From: Acidimicrobiales bacterium | GTDB lineage: Bacteria; Actinomycetota; Acidimicrobiia; Acidimicrobiales; Iamiaceae | Length of the DNA: 64,000 nucleotides | Direction of reading: 5' to 3' | Assembly: GCA_020439505.1 (NCBI GenBank) | Contig: JAGQSO010000016.1 | Coordinates: forward strand, 22,348-86,347 | Shown: positions 16,986-25,827 of the stretch, piece after piece | Layout of the letters: each line of letters opens with the position of its first letter | Position numbering within the stretch: position 1 is the stretch's first letter | Notes under the pieces: generated by a model | What the model saw: the letters and a program-made list of their open reading frames with translations, nothing else | Database searches by the model: none | What the model was told of the DNA's origin: nothing | Program-made: the position numbers and the translations under genes

Positions 16986-18890
16986 TCAGTGAGCGAGCAC
17001 CTGCCTGGTGGTTTCCGCCACCCCAGCGGCGTCCAACCCGAGACCGGCCAGGATCGCGTCGGGTTTGCCCTGGGCGATGAACTCCGAGGGGATCCCGAGC
17101 ACCGTCACCCGTGGCTCTGAGGCCCGATCGCGGCACAACACGTTCAGCTCGCGGGCGATGGCCGAGCCGATCCCGCCGTCGCGCAGACCGTCCTCCACCG
17201 TGACGACGTGGCCGAAGCCAGCGGCGGCCTCGATCATGGTGGCGTCGAGCGGCTTGACCACCCGCGGATCCCAGACCGCGGCGTCGATCCCGTCCGAAGC
17301 CAGGAGCTCGGCGGCCTCCAGGCAGGGCCCGAGCATCTTGCCCACGCCGATCAGGCACACGTCGGTGCCGGGTCGGGCCAGCCGGGCCGACAGGCCGTGG
17401 CCGACCTCGGCGGTGGGCACCTCCCGGGCCGCGGTCTTGGGCCAGCGGAGAGCGACCGGTCCCGAACAGAGGTCCAGGGCGTCGCCCAGCATCACGCCGA
17501 GCTCCTGGTAGGACGACGGGGCGAAGATGGTCATCCCGGGGACCTTGGACAACAGGACCATGTCCAGCACCCCGTGGTGTGACGGCCCGTCGTCCCCGGT
17601 GATCCCGGCCCGGTCGAGGCAGAACACGACGGGTAGCTCGTGCAAGCCGACGTCGAGGTTCGCCTGGTCGAAGGCCCGGGTGAGGAAGGTCGAGTAGACG
17701 GCGACAACCGGTCGCAGACCACCCATGGCCATCCCGGCCGCGGCGGTGACCGCGTGCTGTTCGGCGATCCCGACGTCGACGAAACGCTCGGGGAAACGCT
17801 CCTCGAAGGGGAGCAGGCCGGTGGAGCCGGGCATGGCGGCGGTGATGGCCACCAGTTCGGGGCGGGCCTCGCCCTCCTTGAGCATGGCCTCGGTGAAGGC
17901 GGCGGTGTAGGTGGGCGATCCGCCCGTCGCGGGCTGGGGGCCGATCTCGGGGTTGAAGGCCCCCGTGTCGTGCAGGCACTTCTCCTCGTCCTGCTCGGCT
18001 GGGGGATAGCCCTTGCCCTTGGTGGTCAGGACGTGGACGACCACGGGACCATCGAAGGCGGCGGCGTTGCGCAGCGCCTCCTCGAGCAGTTCGATGTCGT
18101 GGCCGTCGAAGGGGCCGCTGTAGCGGACACCGAGGGTCTCGAAGAAGATCGGCGGTTCCAGCATCTCGCGCAGACCGGCCCGGGCTCCCGACAGGCCCCA
18201 GGCCAGGTGCTGGCCGATCCCGGGGACCTGGCGCACCATCTCCTCGGCCCGACGCCGCTGGCGTACGTAGCGGGGGTCGAGGCGCAGGCGCGACACCGAG
18301 GCGGTGAGGCGGCCGACCGTCGGGGCGTAGGAACGCCCGTTGTCGTTGAGGATGATGATGGCCTTGCGGCCGGTGTGGCCCAGGTTGTTCAGCGCCTCGT
18401 AGGCCATGCCGCCGGTCAGGGCTCCGTCACCGATGACCGCCACCACCTCGCGTCGGTCGGGAGCCGGTTCCCCCCGGCGCAGGGCGGCGTCGCGTCGCAG
18501 GTCCTCGGCCATGGCCAAGCCGTGGGCGTAGGACAACACGGTGGAGGCGTGGCTGTTCTCGATCCAGTCGTGCTCGGACTCCGAGCGGCTGGGATAGCCC
18601 GACAGGCCGCCGGGGCGCCGGATCTCCTCGAAGCGGTCCCGGCGGCCGGTGACCAGCTTGTGGACGTAGGCCTGGTGGCCGGTGTCCCACAGGATCCGGT
18701 CGTGGGGGGACTGGAACACCCGGTGCAACGCGAGCGTCAGTTCGACCACGCCGAGGTTGGAACCCAGGTGGCCGGCGTTGCGGGCCACGGTGTCCACTAT
18801 CACGCCGCGGATCTCCTCGGCCAGGACCGCGAGCTGACCGGTCGACAGCGGCCTCAGGTCGGCGGGAGTGGTGATCGAGTCGAGGAGCAT
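16986..18890 (-). CDS. dxs: 1-deoxy-D-xylulose-5-phosphate synthase
   Basis: A 634-residue thiamine-diphosphate enzyme that condenses pyruvate and glyceraldehyde-3-phosphate in the first step of the MEP isoprenoid pathway. GHLGSNLGVVELTLALH, the TPP motif GDGALTGGMAYEALNN with downstream NDN, and DVGIAEQHAVTAAAGMA are family signatures. Full length matches the usual 620-640 residues. The ATG at 18890 gives the standard N terminus; a longer in-frame extension to 18995 lacks support. TAGCGT on the minus strand (18951-18946) would give a leader of about 50 nt. The isoprenoid product also feeds the undecaprenyl carrier recycled by UppP at 30663. Confidence 0.94.
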   Translation of the reverse strand: MLLDSITTPADLRPLSTGQLAVLAEEIRGVIVDTVARNAGHLGSNLGVVELTLALHRVFQSPHDRILWDTGHQAYVHKLVTGRRDRFEEIRRPGGLSGYPSRSESEHDWIENSHASTVLSYAHGLAMAEDLRRDAALRRGEPAPDRREVVAVIGDGALTGGMAYEALNNLGHTGRKAIIILNDNGRSYAPTVGRLTASVSRLRLDPRYVRQRRRAEEMVRQVPGIGQHLAWGLSGARAGLREMLEPPIFFETLGVRYSGPFDGHDIELLEEALRNAAAFDGPVVVHVLTTKGKGYPPAEQDEEKCLHDTGAFNPEIGPQPATGGSPTYTAAFTEAMLKEGEARPELVAITAAMPGSTGLLPFEERFPERFVDVGIAEQHAVTAAAGMAMGGLRPVVAVYSTFLTRAFDQANLDVGLHELPVVFCLDRAGITGDDGPSHHGVLDMVLLSKVPGMTIFAPSSYQELGVMLGDALDLCSGPVALRWPKTAAREVPTAEVGHGLSARLARPGTDVCLIGVGKMLGPCLEAAELLASDGIDAAVWDPRVVKPLDATMIEAAAGFGHVVTVEDGLRDGGIGSAIARELNVLCRDRASEPRVTVLGIPSEFIAQGKPDAILAGLGLDAAGVAETTRQVLAH

Positions 18891-19031
18891 CGAAGGTGGA
18901 AGTGGCCGCGGCCGTCGGTGGACCAGGGGCGGTCCCAGGTCCACAACGCTACCGCCATCGGTGGCGGGCACCAGATCGGTCGGCGGGTGTGGCACCTGCC
19001 ACCAGGCCTCGTACGAGGAGGTTCCGCTCTC

Positions 19032-19043
19032 TACGATGGTCCC
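19032..19043 (+). promoter_or_regulatory. Leaderless -10 box of the cyclase gene
   Basis: TACGAT (19032-19037) is followed by exactly 6 nt and the GTG at 19044. It fixes that GTG as the likely start. Confidence 0.5.
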
Positions 19044-19880
19044 GTGGAACCCGTGGAGCGGGCCCGATCAGCGGGGCAGCAGGCCCGGGTGGTCGGTCAG
19101 AGCGCAGTGGCGTCGATCCGGCGGTCGGTCTCAGAGAGGCTGGCCGACCTCATCCGCAGCGACCCCGAATGGGCGGCGCAGGCGGCCGAGTTCGGTCTCA
19201 TCGACCGGACCTGGCTCGATGACCCCAGCGGGCGTCCGTTTCGGACTGCGCCCCCGGCCGAAGTGGTGGAGCGGTTCCTGGCTCGTACCTCCGAGCGGCG
19301 CCCCTCGGTCCTGGCCTCCATGGGGCTGAACGCGTTGCAGGCCTTCTCGTTGGTCGGGGCGCCGGCCGACGAGGACGCGTCACCGGTCGAGGTGACGGTG
19401 ATGTTCACCGATCTGGAGGGGTTCACCCGGTACACCGCCGACTACGGCGACGAGGCGGCGGTGGCGGTGGTGGCCGAGCACCAACGCCAGGTCGGGCCCA
19501 TCGTGCGCAGCCGCGGCGGTCGGATCGTCAAGCGGATGGGCGACGGCCTGATGATGTGCTTCCCGACCCCGGAATCAGCGGTGCTCGCCGCTCTGGAACT
19601 GGTCGAGGACGTGGAGGTGCCGCTGAGGATGAGGGCGGGGATCCACATCGGCGAAGCGGTCGTCACCCATGACGACATCCTCGGTCACGCCGTGAACGTC
19701 GCCGCCCGGATCACCGAGGAGGCGCCGGCCGGGGTGGTCCTGGTCTCGGTGGAGGTACGAGAGGCGGTCAGATCCGAGATCGACGGCGTCCTCCAGGGGG
19801 CTCGGTTCAGTCGGGCGCGACGCCACCGTCTCAAGGGCCTCGACCCCATGAGCCTCTGCCGCGTCGAGCGCGGCGCGTGA
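19044..19880 (+). CDS. Class III adenylate/guanylate cyclase
   Basis: A 278-residue protein with an N-terminal helical regulatory region (about residues 1-110) and a C-terminal cyclase homology domain. The metal-binding Asp residues are in FTDLEGFTRY and MGDGLMMCF. RIVK supplies the adenine-selecting Lys, DDILGHAVN the partner Asp, and HAVNVAARI the transition-state Asn and Arg. All catalytic residues seen are intact, so cAMP formation is likely. There is no membrane segment. The start is set by the leaderless box at 19032. Its stop overlaps the GTG of the DUF2332 gene, so the two are coupled. Confidence 0.9.
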   Translation: MEPVERARSAGQQARVVGQSAVASIRRSVSERLADLIRSDPEWAAQAAEFGLIDRTWLDDPSGRPFRTAPPAEVVERFLARTSERRPSVLASMGLNALQAFSLVGAPADEDASPVEVTVMFTDLEGFTRYTADYGDEAAVAVVAEHQRQVGPIVRSRGGRIVKRMGDGLMMCFPTPESAVLAALELVEDVEVPLRMRAGIHIGEAVVTHDDILGHAVNVAARITEEAPAGVVLVSVEVREAVRSEIDGVLQGARFSRARRHRLKGLDPMSLCRVERGA

Positions 19881-20914
19881 GGGACCAGCACCTCCAACTG
19901 CTCCGGACCATCGAGCTCCAGCGCGATGGCTGCGCTCAGGCCGGGTCGCCGCTCTACGTTCGGCTGCTGAACGCCCTCGAGCGCGATCTGGTCGACGGCG
20001 GGGTGAGCGTCGACCTGCTGGGTCCCTATGGCGCCGCTCCCGTCGGTGACGCCGTGTTGCTACGGCTGTTGGCCGGAGTTCACCGGTTGGTGCTCGAGGA
20101 CCGGGTACCGGAGTTGGCGGCGCATTTCCCCTCGGTCGGGGGGATGCCGGGGCCCGGTCTCGAACGGTCGTTCCTCGCTGCGGTGAACGACCATGCCGGG
20201 ACCCTCGGGGGCGACCTACGGGGCGGGGTCCAGACCAACGAGCCAGGTCGTGCGGCGGCGCTCCTGGCCGGTTTCTGGGAGATCGGCCGGGCTGGGCTCC
20301 CCCTGCGGGTCCTAGAGGTGGGGGCCAGCGCCGGACTCAACTTGTGGTTCGACCGGTTCGGTTTCCGTCAAGACGACTGGCGATGGGGTCCTCAGGACAG
20401 CCCGCTGGTCATGGAGTCGGCGTTCCTCGGCTCGCCGCCCCGCGATTCCTCGATCCCGGTGATCGCCGAGCGACGGGGCTGCGACCTCGACCCGATCGAC
20501 CCGGCGACCGAGACGGGCAGGAACCGGCTCCGCTCCTTCGTCTGGCCCGACCAGGCCGCCCGATTGCGACGTCTCGAGGGAGCTGTGGCGGTGGCAGCAC
20601 AAGGTAGGGCGCGAGTCGACCGCCAAGACGGCGTCTCGTGGTTGACGGACCGGTTGAGCGAGCAGGTCACCGGGGTGGCGACCGTCGTCACCCACTCGAT
20701 CGTCTTCCAGTACCTGTCGCCCGAGGACCAGCGCAGCTTCCTCGCGGTGCTCGATGCGGCTGGTGCCGCGGCCACTCCGGCCGCCCCGCTGGCCTGGTTA
20801 AGGATGGAACCCGTGGGCGACCGCGCCGAGGTCAGGCTCACCCGGTGGCCGGGCGGACAGACCCGGCTCATGGCCGTCAGTGGTTTCCACGGACCCCCCG
20901 TCGCCCTGCGGTGA
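19877..20914 (+). CDS. DUF2332 family protein
   Basis: A 345-residue protein matching DUF2332: LYVRLLNALERDLVDGG, TNEPGRAAALLAGFW and RVLEVGASAGLNLWFDRF (a methyltransferase-like G-x-G loop) are conserved blocks, followed by HSIVFQYLSPEDQRSF and LTRWPGGQTRLMA. A SAM-dependent methyltransferase-like fold is probable, but no reaction is established. The GTG overlaps the cyclase stop (GTGA). The last 117 bp overlap antisense with the 3' end of the convergent PAP2 gene. Confidence 0.8.
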   Translation: MRDQHLQLLRTIELQRDGCAQAGSPLYVRLLNALERDLVDGGVSVDLLGPYGAAPVGDAVLLRLLAGVHRLVLEDRVPELAAHFPSVGGMPGPGLERSFLAAVNDHAGTLGGDLRGGVQTNEPGRAAALLAGFWEIGRAGLPLRVLEVGASAGLNLWFDRFGFRQDDWRWGPQDSPLVMESAFLGSPPRDSSIPVIAERRGCDLDPIDPATETGRNRLRSFVWPDQAARLRRLEGAVAVAAQGRARVDRQDGVSWLTDRLSEQVTGVATVVTHSIVFQYLSPEDQRSFLAVLDAAGAAATPAAPLAWLRMEPVGDRAEVRLTRWPGGQTRLMAVSGFHGPPVALR

Positions 20915-21766
20915 TCGACCGTCGGTCCAGGCCTGGACCCGCCCGGCGATCCAAAGCCCGGCCAACATGACCAAACCACCGAAGAAGGCGTCGAGCCAGT
21001 AGTGGTTTCCGGTGACGAGGATGCAGAACAACGTCGCCGCCGGATACAGCGCCACCCACCACACCCGACGGGGGAGCGGGGCGGGTGAGCCAGAGGTTCC
21101 CACCGCCGGTGTCGAGGCCCGGGCTCGCATGATGAGCACCACCGTCACCGCACACCAGCTCGACCAGCCGAAGTGGAGGCTGGGCATGGCGGCGTACTGG
21201 TTGGAGACCACCGCCATGCCACCTTCTCCGAACTTCCAGATGCCGCCCCACACGTCGATGGTGTCGACGATCCCGTAGCCGTGGCAGCCGGCCTCCAACC
21301 CCTTGCATCCGCCGTAGATCGAGTTGGAGTCCAGGAGTCGCGGAGGCATGAGGGTGTAGGCGGCAAATCCACCCAGGGCGAGGAGGGTCGTGGCCGCCAG
21401 CGCGGTGCGGGCGAACAGGTAGACCCGCGGGGCCATGAAGAAGGCGGCGAGGAGGACGCCCATCGTGACCGCGAAGTGGGCGGTGCCATAGAAGATGTTC
21501 CATCCCCGGATGTAGCCATGGCCGGGGAGGTCGAGGTACCAGCGCTGCAGCGAAGGCTCGAACCACAGGCCCAGAGCGTCCTCGACCTTGATGATGCCTC
21601 GGGCGTGGCGGAAGGCGATGGTGCGTGACTCGACCCCCGCCCCGAAGGTGCTTCGGACCAACGAGTAGATGAAGTAGAAGGTGCCGGCGATCAGCACCTC
21701 CTTCCACCATCGGAGTTGCGGTTTGGTCGCCACGGATTCGGGGGCGGGGCCGCTGCTCGCGGTCAT
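20798..21766 (-). CDS. PAP2-family membrane phosphatase/phosphotransferase
   Basis: A 322-residue membrane protein with about six helices and the PAP2_3-type catalytic motifs AAMPSLHFGWS and, later, GNHYWLDAFFGG. This subgroup includes inositolphosphotransferases such as Aur1-like enzymes as well as lipid phosphatases. The roughly 45-residue C-terminal tail (SPQGDGGSVETTDGHE onward) is hydrophilic and is encoded antisense to the end of the DUF2332 gene. The ATG overlaps the stop of the flippase-like gene (ATGA), so the two products probably act together on a lipid-linked substrate. Confidence 0.8.
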   Translation of the reverse strand: MTASSGPAPESVATKPQLRWWKEVLIAGTFYFIYSLVRSTFGAGVESRTIAFRHARGIIKVEDALGLWFEPSLQRWYLDLPGHGYIRGWNIFYGTAHFAVTMGVLLAAFFMAPRVYLFARTALAATTLLALGGFAAYTLMPPRLLDSNSIYGGCKGLEAGCHGYGIVDTIDVWGGIWKFGEGGMAVVSNQYAAMPSLHFGWSSWCAVTVVLIMRARASTPAVGTSGSPAPLPRRVWWVALYPAATLFCILVTGNHYWLDAFFGGLVMLAGLWIAGRVQAWTDGRSPQGDGGSVETTDGHEPGLSARPPGEPDLGAVAHGFHP

Positions 21767-22734
21767 GTGACCGGCGAGGCCCGGTGGCCGACGGCGAACG
21801 CCGGGGCACCCAGCAGACTCACCACCAGGTTGAGCAGGTACAACAGCAACCCCAGGGCGACCGCCTGGGACCGGGGGACGCCCAGGGGGTGCAGGAACAG
21901 CGCGAACAGACCCTCCCGTACCCCCAGGCCCGAGATGGAGATGGGGATGACCTGGGCGATCAGGACGGCGGGGACGAAGGCCAACAGGGCGGTCGGGCCG
22001 ACTCCGGCGGGCAGGCCGAGAGCCCGGGCGGCCATCAGGGCGGCGGCGATGAGGACCAACTGGTACGCGAAGGCGGTGGCCAGGATCCGGGCGGTCGCGG
22101 CCGGTTGACGGGTCAGATGCTGGATTCCGAACCGGGTCGCGCTGGTGAAGCGACGCCAGCCCTCGTTGTGCTCCAAGCGGGCCTCGATCCCCCTGCCTGA
22201 AGTGGCGGTCAACCCCAGCACGGCTGCCAGTAGTACCAGCGTCCCCGCCGCGGTTGCGAAAGCGATGGTGGAAGCCCGTCCCAGTTCCCTCAGCCCGGGG
22301 TTGAGCGCCAGACCGGTGAGGGTGATCAGGGGAAGTACCACCCACCCGGTCAACCGTTCGAGTACCACCGAGGCGAACGTGGTGGGGGCTTCACCGTTCT
22401 CCCGGCTGAGTCGGGCCACCCGCAAGGCGTCGCCACCGATGGTGCTGGGGAGAACGTTGCCCATGAACTGCCCGGCCAGGTAGAGCGAGAGGAGCCGCCT
22501 CAACGGGGGGTGTTGGCCGAGGGCGTTGAGCACCGCACCCCAGCGAACGGCCGACAGCACCACGCCACCGAAGGTGAGTATGAGCGCACCGCTCAGCCAG
22601 GCCAACGTCTTGGTGGTGGGATCGGGGATGGCTTGGGGCCAGTTCGCACCGATCTTGGTGACCAGCAACCAGAGCAGGAGCGCGCTGACCACAAGGCGCG
22701 CCGCGAGCACGAACTGTGGTCTGGTGAAGTGCAA
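21763..22734 (-). CDS. Lysylphosphatidylglycerol synthase TM-region/UPF0104 flippase-like membrane protein
   Basis: A 323-residue polytopic protein matching PF03706. Conserved blocks are LYLAGQFMGNVLPSTIGGDALRVARLS, FASVVLERLTGWVVLPL and the C-terminal VIPISISGLGVREGLF. Such proteins without the synthase domain are thought to flip or transfer lipid-linked groups. The TTG at 22734 is the furthest plausible start; no strong ribosome site is visible. It is the first gene of a two-gene operon with the PAP2 protein. Confidence 0.8.
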   Translation of the reverse strand: MHFTRPQFVLAARLVVSALLLWLLVTKIGANWPQAIPDPTTKTLAWLSGALILTFGGVVLSAVRWGAVLNALGQHPPLRRLLSLYLAGQFMGNVLPSTIGGDALRVARLSRENGEAPTTFASVVLERLTGWVVLPLITLTGLALNPGLRELGRASTIAFATAAGTLVLLAAVLGLTATSGRGIEARLEHNEGWRRFTSATRFGIQHLTRQPAATARILATAFAYQLVLIAAALMAARALGLPAGVGPTALLAFVPAVLIAQVIPISISGLGVREGLFALFLHPLGVPRSQAVALGLLLYLLNLVVSLLGAPAFAVGHRASPVT

Positions 22735-22876
22735 GTTCTGCGCCCCTGGAACCGGTACGGGTTACCCCTGCACGTTACCCGCGGCCCCTTCGAGACCGGG
22801 ATAGGCGTAACCTGTTCGGAGATGAGATGCGCCCCACCCTACGGGGCGGGCGCGGACGACTTTGGAGGGACGAACC

Positions 22877-23941
22877 ATGAATGTTCCACGGAACAGCACT
22901 ACCCGCGGTCGGCGCGCCACGGTCAGTGTGTCCGCGGCGGTCGTGAGTGCCAGCTTGCTGCTCGGCGCTTGTGGGGTCTCGAACAAGTCGGACACCGAAT
23001 CGGTCTCGGCCCGTTCGGCCGGGACCGAAAGCCCCGAGCGGGAGCGTTCCAACACCACCGTCGCCCCCACCACCGAGGCCACCACCGCGACCGCCCCGGA
23101 GGGCGCCTCCTCGGGTGCGACGATGCTGAAGGACGCCATCAGGGCGACGGCCGAGGCCACCTCCTTCCAGGCCAAGGCATCGCTGGCACTCAACGGTCTC
23201 CCCGATGGTGACGCCACGATCCTGAGCGTGGACGGCGGCTACGACACCCAGGCCAAGCGCGGCCAGTTCCTCATCGAAGTCGGTCAGCTGCCGGCCATGA
23301 GCGGAACCGTCGCCGAGATCCCGACCCCCTCGGGGCCGGTCGAGGTGGTGGTCGACGGCTCCACCGTCTATGTCCGCGCCGATGAGCTCGCCGCCCTCAA
23401 CAATGGCAAGCCGTGGACCTCGATCGACCTCTCCGATCTCGGGGGTCTTGCCGGCGCCACCCCGCCCCCGGCCGGTGCCGACATCCCCGACCAGGTCCTC
23501 GGCGCGTTGGAGGGTGCCTTCGGGAACGTCGAAACCGTGGGTCGTGAGGACGTGGACGGGGCGTCGACCACCCACCTGCGAGTCGCCCTCGATCTGAACG
23601 CGATCGTCGAGGAGATGCTCTCCGCGGTCGAGAGCGAGATGCCTCAGATGGATATGAACATCACCCTTCCCGAGCTTCCGGTCGACGTCTGGGTAGGCGA
23701 TGACGGAATGGTCCACCGGGTTCGGGTCGAGTTCGCCCTCGGCGAGATGCTGAGCGGTTTCGAAGGGATGACGTTCAACGGTCCCGAAGGAGCCGAGAAC
23801 GCGGTCCTGGTGTTCGATCTGGTCCTGTCGGGCCTCGGGGAGCCGGTGGCGATCACCGTGCCCGACCCCGCCCAGGTCGCGCCGCTGTCCCTCGACGCCC
23901 TCGGAGGCCTGGGTCTCGAAGGATTCATGCCCGAGGGCTAG
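22877..23941 (+). CDS. LppX/LprG-like lipoprotein
   Basis: A 354-residue secreted lipoprotein. The signal peptide (VSAAVVSASLLLGAC) has its lipobox Cys at residue 32. A Ser/Thr/Glu-rich linker of about 50 residues follows, then a domain with alternating strands (ATILSVDGGYDTQAKRG, VEVVVDGSTVYVRAD, TTHLRVALDLNAIVEEM, DVWVGDDGMVHRVRVEF). This pattern resembles LppX/LprAFG proteins that carry lipids between membrane layers. The ATG at 22877 has GGAGG 8 nt upstream, better than the TTG at 22862. A CGCCCC/GGGGCG hairpin lies in the leader. The gene is divergent from the flippase operon. Confidence 0.72.
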   Translation: MNVPRNSTTRGRRATVSVSAAVVSASLLLGACGVSNKSDTESVSARSAGTESPERERSNTTVAPTTEATTATAPEGASSGATMLKDAIRATAEATSFQAKASLALNGLPDGDATILSVDGGYDTQAKRGQFLIEVGQLPAMSGTVAEIPTPSGPVEVVVDGSTVYVRADELAALNNGKPWTSIDLSDLGGLAGATPPPAGADIPDQVLGALEGAFGNVETVGREDVDGASTTHLRVALDLNAIVEEMLSAVESEMPQMDMNITLPELPVDVWVGDDGMVHRVRVEFALGEMLSGFEGMTFNGPEGAENAVLVFDLVLSGLGEPVAITVPDPAQVAPLSLDALGGLGLEGFMPEG

Positions 23942-23984
23942 TCGCGCTCCACAAGCACCTTGTAGAGGGTGCCGGTCACGGCAC

Positions 23985-24398
23985 TCAGTTGGTTTTGTCC
24001 ATGAAGCGCGCTCGCTCTACCACGACGCGTTGGACCTTGCCGGCGGCCACCAGGCCACGGTCGTCGTTCACCGAGACCGTGAACAACAGGCGGCGACCCT
24101 GGATCTTGTCCAGCCGGGCGTCGACGGTCACTCGACCGCCCACCGCGATGGGCGCGAGGTGGTCGAGTTGGATGCGCATGCCGACGGTCGTCTCACCCTG
24201 CTCCAACTGTCCGGTCACGGCCGCGACCGCCGCCTCTTCGCACAGGGCGACGATGCGAGGGGTGGAAAGAACCGGAACGTCACCGGAGCGGACGGCGATG
24301 GCGGTGTCGTCGTCGGTGACGGTTAACTCGACGTGGCCGGCAAGTCCGGAGCGGAGGGGCACCTCGGTACGATTACCGCTCCCGACCCGATCGGTCAA
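23985..24398 (-). CDS. Hotdog-fold thioesterase (FlK-like)
   Basis: A 137-residue single hotdog domain. The segment GDVPVLSTPRIVALCEEAAVAAV with VGMRIQLDHLAPIAVGGRVTV matches the fluoroacetyl-CoA-thioesterase-like (FlK) family of acyl-CoA hydrolases, including the conserved Thr, Glu and His. The TTG at 24398 is the longest start; a GTG at 24362 would give 125 residues, nearer the family length. It is divergent from tldD. The substrate is unknown; a small acyl-CoA is likely. Confidence 0.78.
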   Translation of the reverse strand: MTDRVGSGNRTEVPLRSGLAGHVELTVTDDDTAIAVRSGDVPVLSTPRIVALCEEAAVAAVTGQLEQGETTVGMRIQLDHLAPIAVGGRVTVDARLDKIQGRRLLFTVSVNDDRGLVAAGKVQRVVVERARFMDKTN

Positions 24399-24412
24399 TC
24401 CGCTCGGCGCCC

Positions 24413-25816
24413 ATGGAGGTTTCCCCCTTGATCGATCAGGAAGTCGTCGCCCGGACCCTGGGTGTGGCCTTGAGCACCGGTGCGGATTTCGCCGAGGTGT
24501 TCGTGGAGGACAAGCGGTCCTCGTCGGCCCACTTCGACGACGGTCGGGTCGAGGAACTGGGTTCGGGTCGTGACCGGGGTGCGGGCATCCGGGTGGTGGC
24601 GGGCGAGACCACCGGATTCGCCCACACCGCGGACCTATCCGAGCGGGGACTGGCGGCAGCGGCCGAGGCGGCTGCCGCCGCGGCCAGAGCGGGTGGAGCG
24701 ACGGTTCGCACCGTGGTGGTCGACCCGGTGGAGACGCGACCCCAGCCGGTTGAGATCCGCCCCGAGTCCGTGGCCAAGGGCGACAAGGTCGAGCTCTTGC
24801 GCCGGGCCGAGGCCGCGGCTCGCAGCCGGGGCGGTGCGATCACCCAGGTCTCGGCCACCTACGGGGACAGCCGCCGTCGGATCCTGGTCGCCAACAGCGA
24901 CGGGCTGTGGGCCACCGACGACCAGACCCGAACCCTGTTCGTGGTGGGCGTGGTGGCCTCGGGAGACTCCGGAATGCAGACCGGCCGGCGGGCCATCGGC
25001 CACACCATGGGCTTCGAGTTGTTCGATCACCACCAGGTGGAGGACCTCGCCGTCGAGGCGGCGGATCAGGCCCTGACCAAACTGCGGGCTCGGCCTGCTC
25101 CCAGCGGGCAGCTTCCGGTCGTGATCGGCCGGGGAGGCGGTGGAGTTCTGTTCCACGAGGCCTGTGGACACGGCCTGGAGGCCGACCATGTCCACAAGGA
25201 CGTGTCGGTGTTCGCCCGACGGGTGGGCGAACAGGTGGCCTCGCCCCTAGTCACGTTGGTGGACGACTCCACCGTGGCCCACGAGTGGGGCAGCTTCGCC
25301 ATCGACGACGAGGGCACGGCGGCTCAGCGCAACGTGTTGATCGAGGACGGCGTGCTGACCGACTACATCTGGGACCGCCTGCGTGCCGACGCCGTCGGTC
25401 ACCGCCTCAGCGGCAACGGTCGCCGGCAGAGCTACCGGGACCTGCCCATGGTGAGGATGACGAACACCTACCTGGTCAACGGGACCGGATCGGCCGACGA
25501 CATCGTGGCCGACACCCCCGAAGGCGTGTACGTGGCCCAGCTCGGCGGCGGGCAGGTGAACACCGCCACCGGTGACTTCGTGTTCGGGATGACCGAGGCC
25601 TACCTGATCGAGGACGGCAAGATCACCGAGCCTCTGCGCCAGGGCAACCTGATCGGCAACGGACCCAAAGTGTTGGAGCTGATCGACGCGGTGGCCGACG
25701 ACTTCGAATTCGGTCCGCCGGGGACCTGTGGCAAGGACGGCCAGGGGGTCCCCGTCGGCGACGGGGTTCCGACCCTGCGGGTGTCGAGCCTCACCGTCGG
25801 CGGTACGGCGGCCTGA
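24413..25816 (+). CDS. tldD: Metalloprotease TldD
   Basis: A 467-residue TldD homologue. The zinc motif is HEACGHGLEADHVHKD (HExxxH), preceded by the glycine loop VVIGRGGGGVLFHE. The C-terminal NTATGDFVFGMTEAYLIEDGKI is a family signature. TldD is the catalytic half of the TldD/TldE complex, which degrades unfolded peptides and matures some modified peptides. The ATG at 24413 has no ribosome site; an in-frame TTG at 24428 lies 8 nt after GGAGG (24415-24419) and may be the true start. tldE follows 11 bp downstream. Confidence 0.92.
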   Translation: MEVSPLIDQEVVARTLGVALSTGADFAEVFVEDKRSSSAHFDDGRVEELGSGRDRGAGIRVVAGETTGFAHTADLSERGLAAAAEAAAAAARAGGATVRTVVVDPVETRPQPVEIRPESVAKGDKVELLRRAEAAARSRGGAITQVSATYGDSRRRILVANSDGLWATDDQTRTLFVVGVVASGDSGMQTGRRAIGHTMGFELFDHHQVEDLAVEAADQALTKLRARPAPSGQLPVVIGRGGGGVLFHEACGHGLEADHVHKDVSVFARRVGEQVASPLVTLVDDSTVAHEWGSFAIDDEGTAAQRNVLIEDGVLTDYIWDRLRADAVGHRLSGNGRRQSYRDLPMVRMTNTYLVNGTGSADDIVADTPEGVYVAQLGGGQVNTATGDFVFGMTEAYLIEDGKITEPLRQGNLIGNGPKVLELIDAVADDFEFGPPGTCGKDGQGVPVGDGVPTLRVSSLTVGGTAA

Positions 25817-25827
25817 GGAGGCACACG

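Noticed and set aside
17640..19043. N-terminal extension of the cyclase frame through the dxs region
   Set aside because: The extension is antisense to dxs; the leaderless box TACGAT-N6-GTG at 19044 gives a better start.
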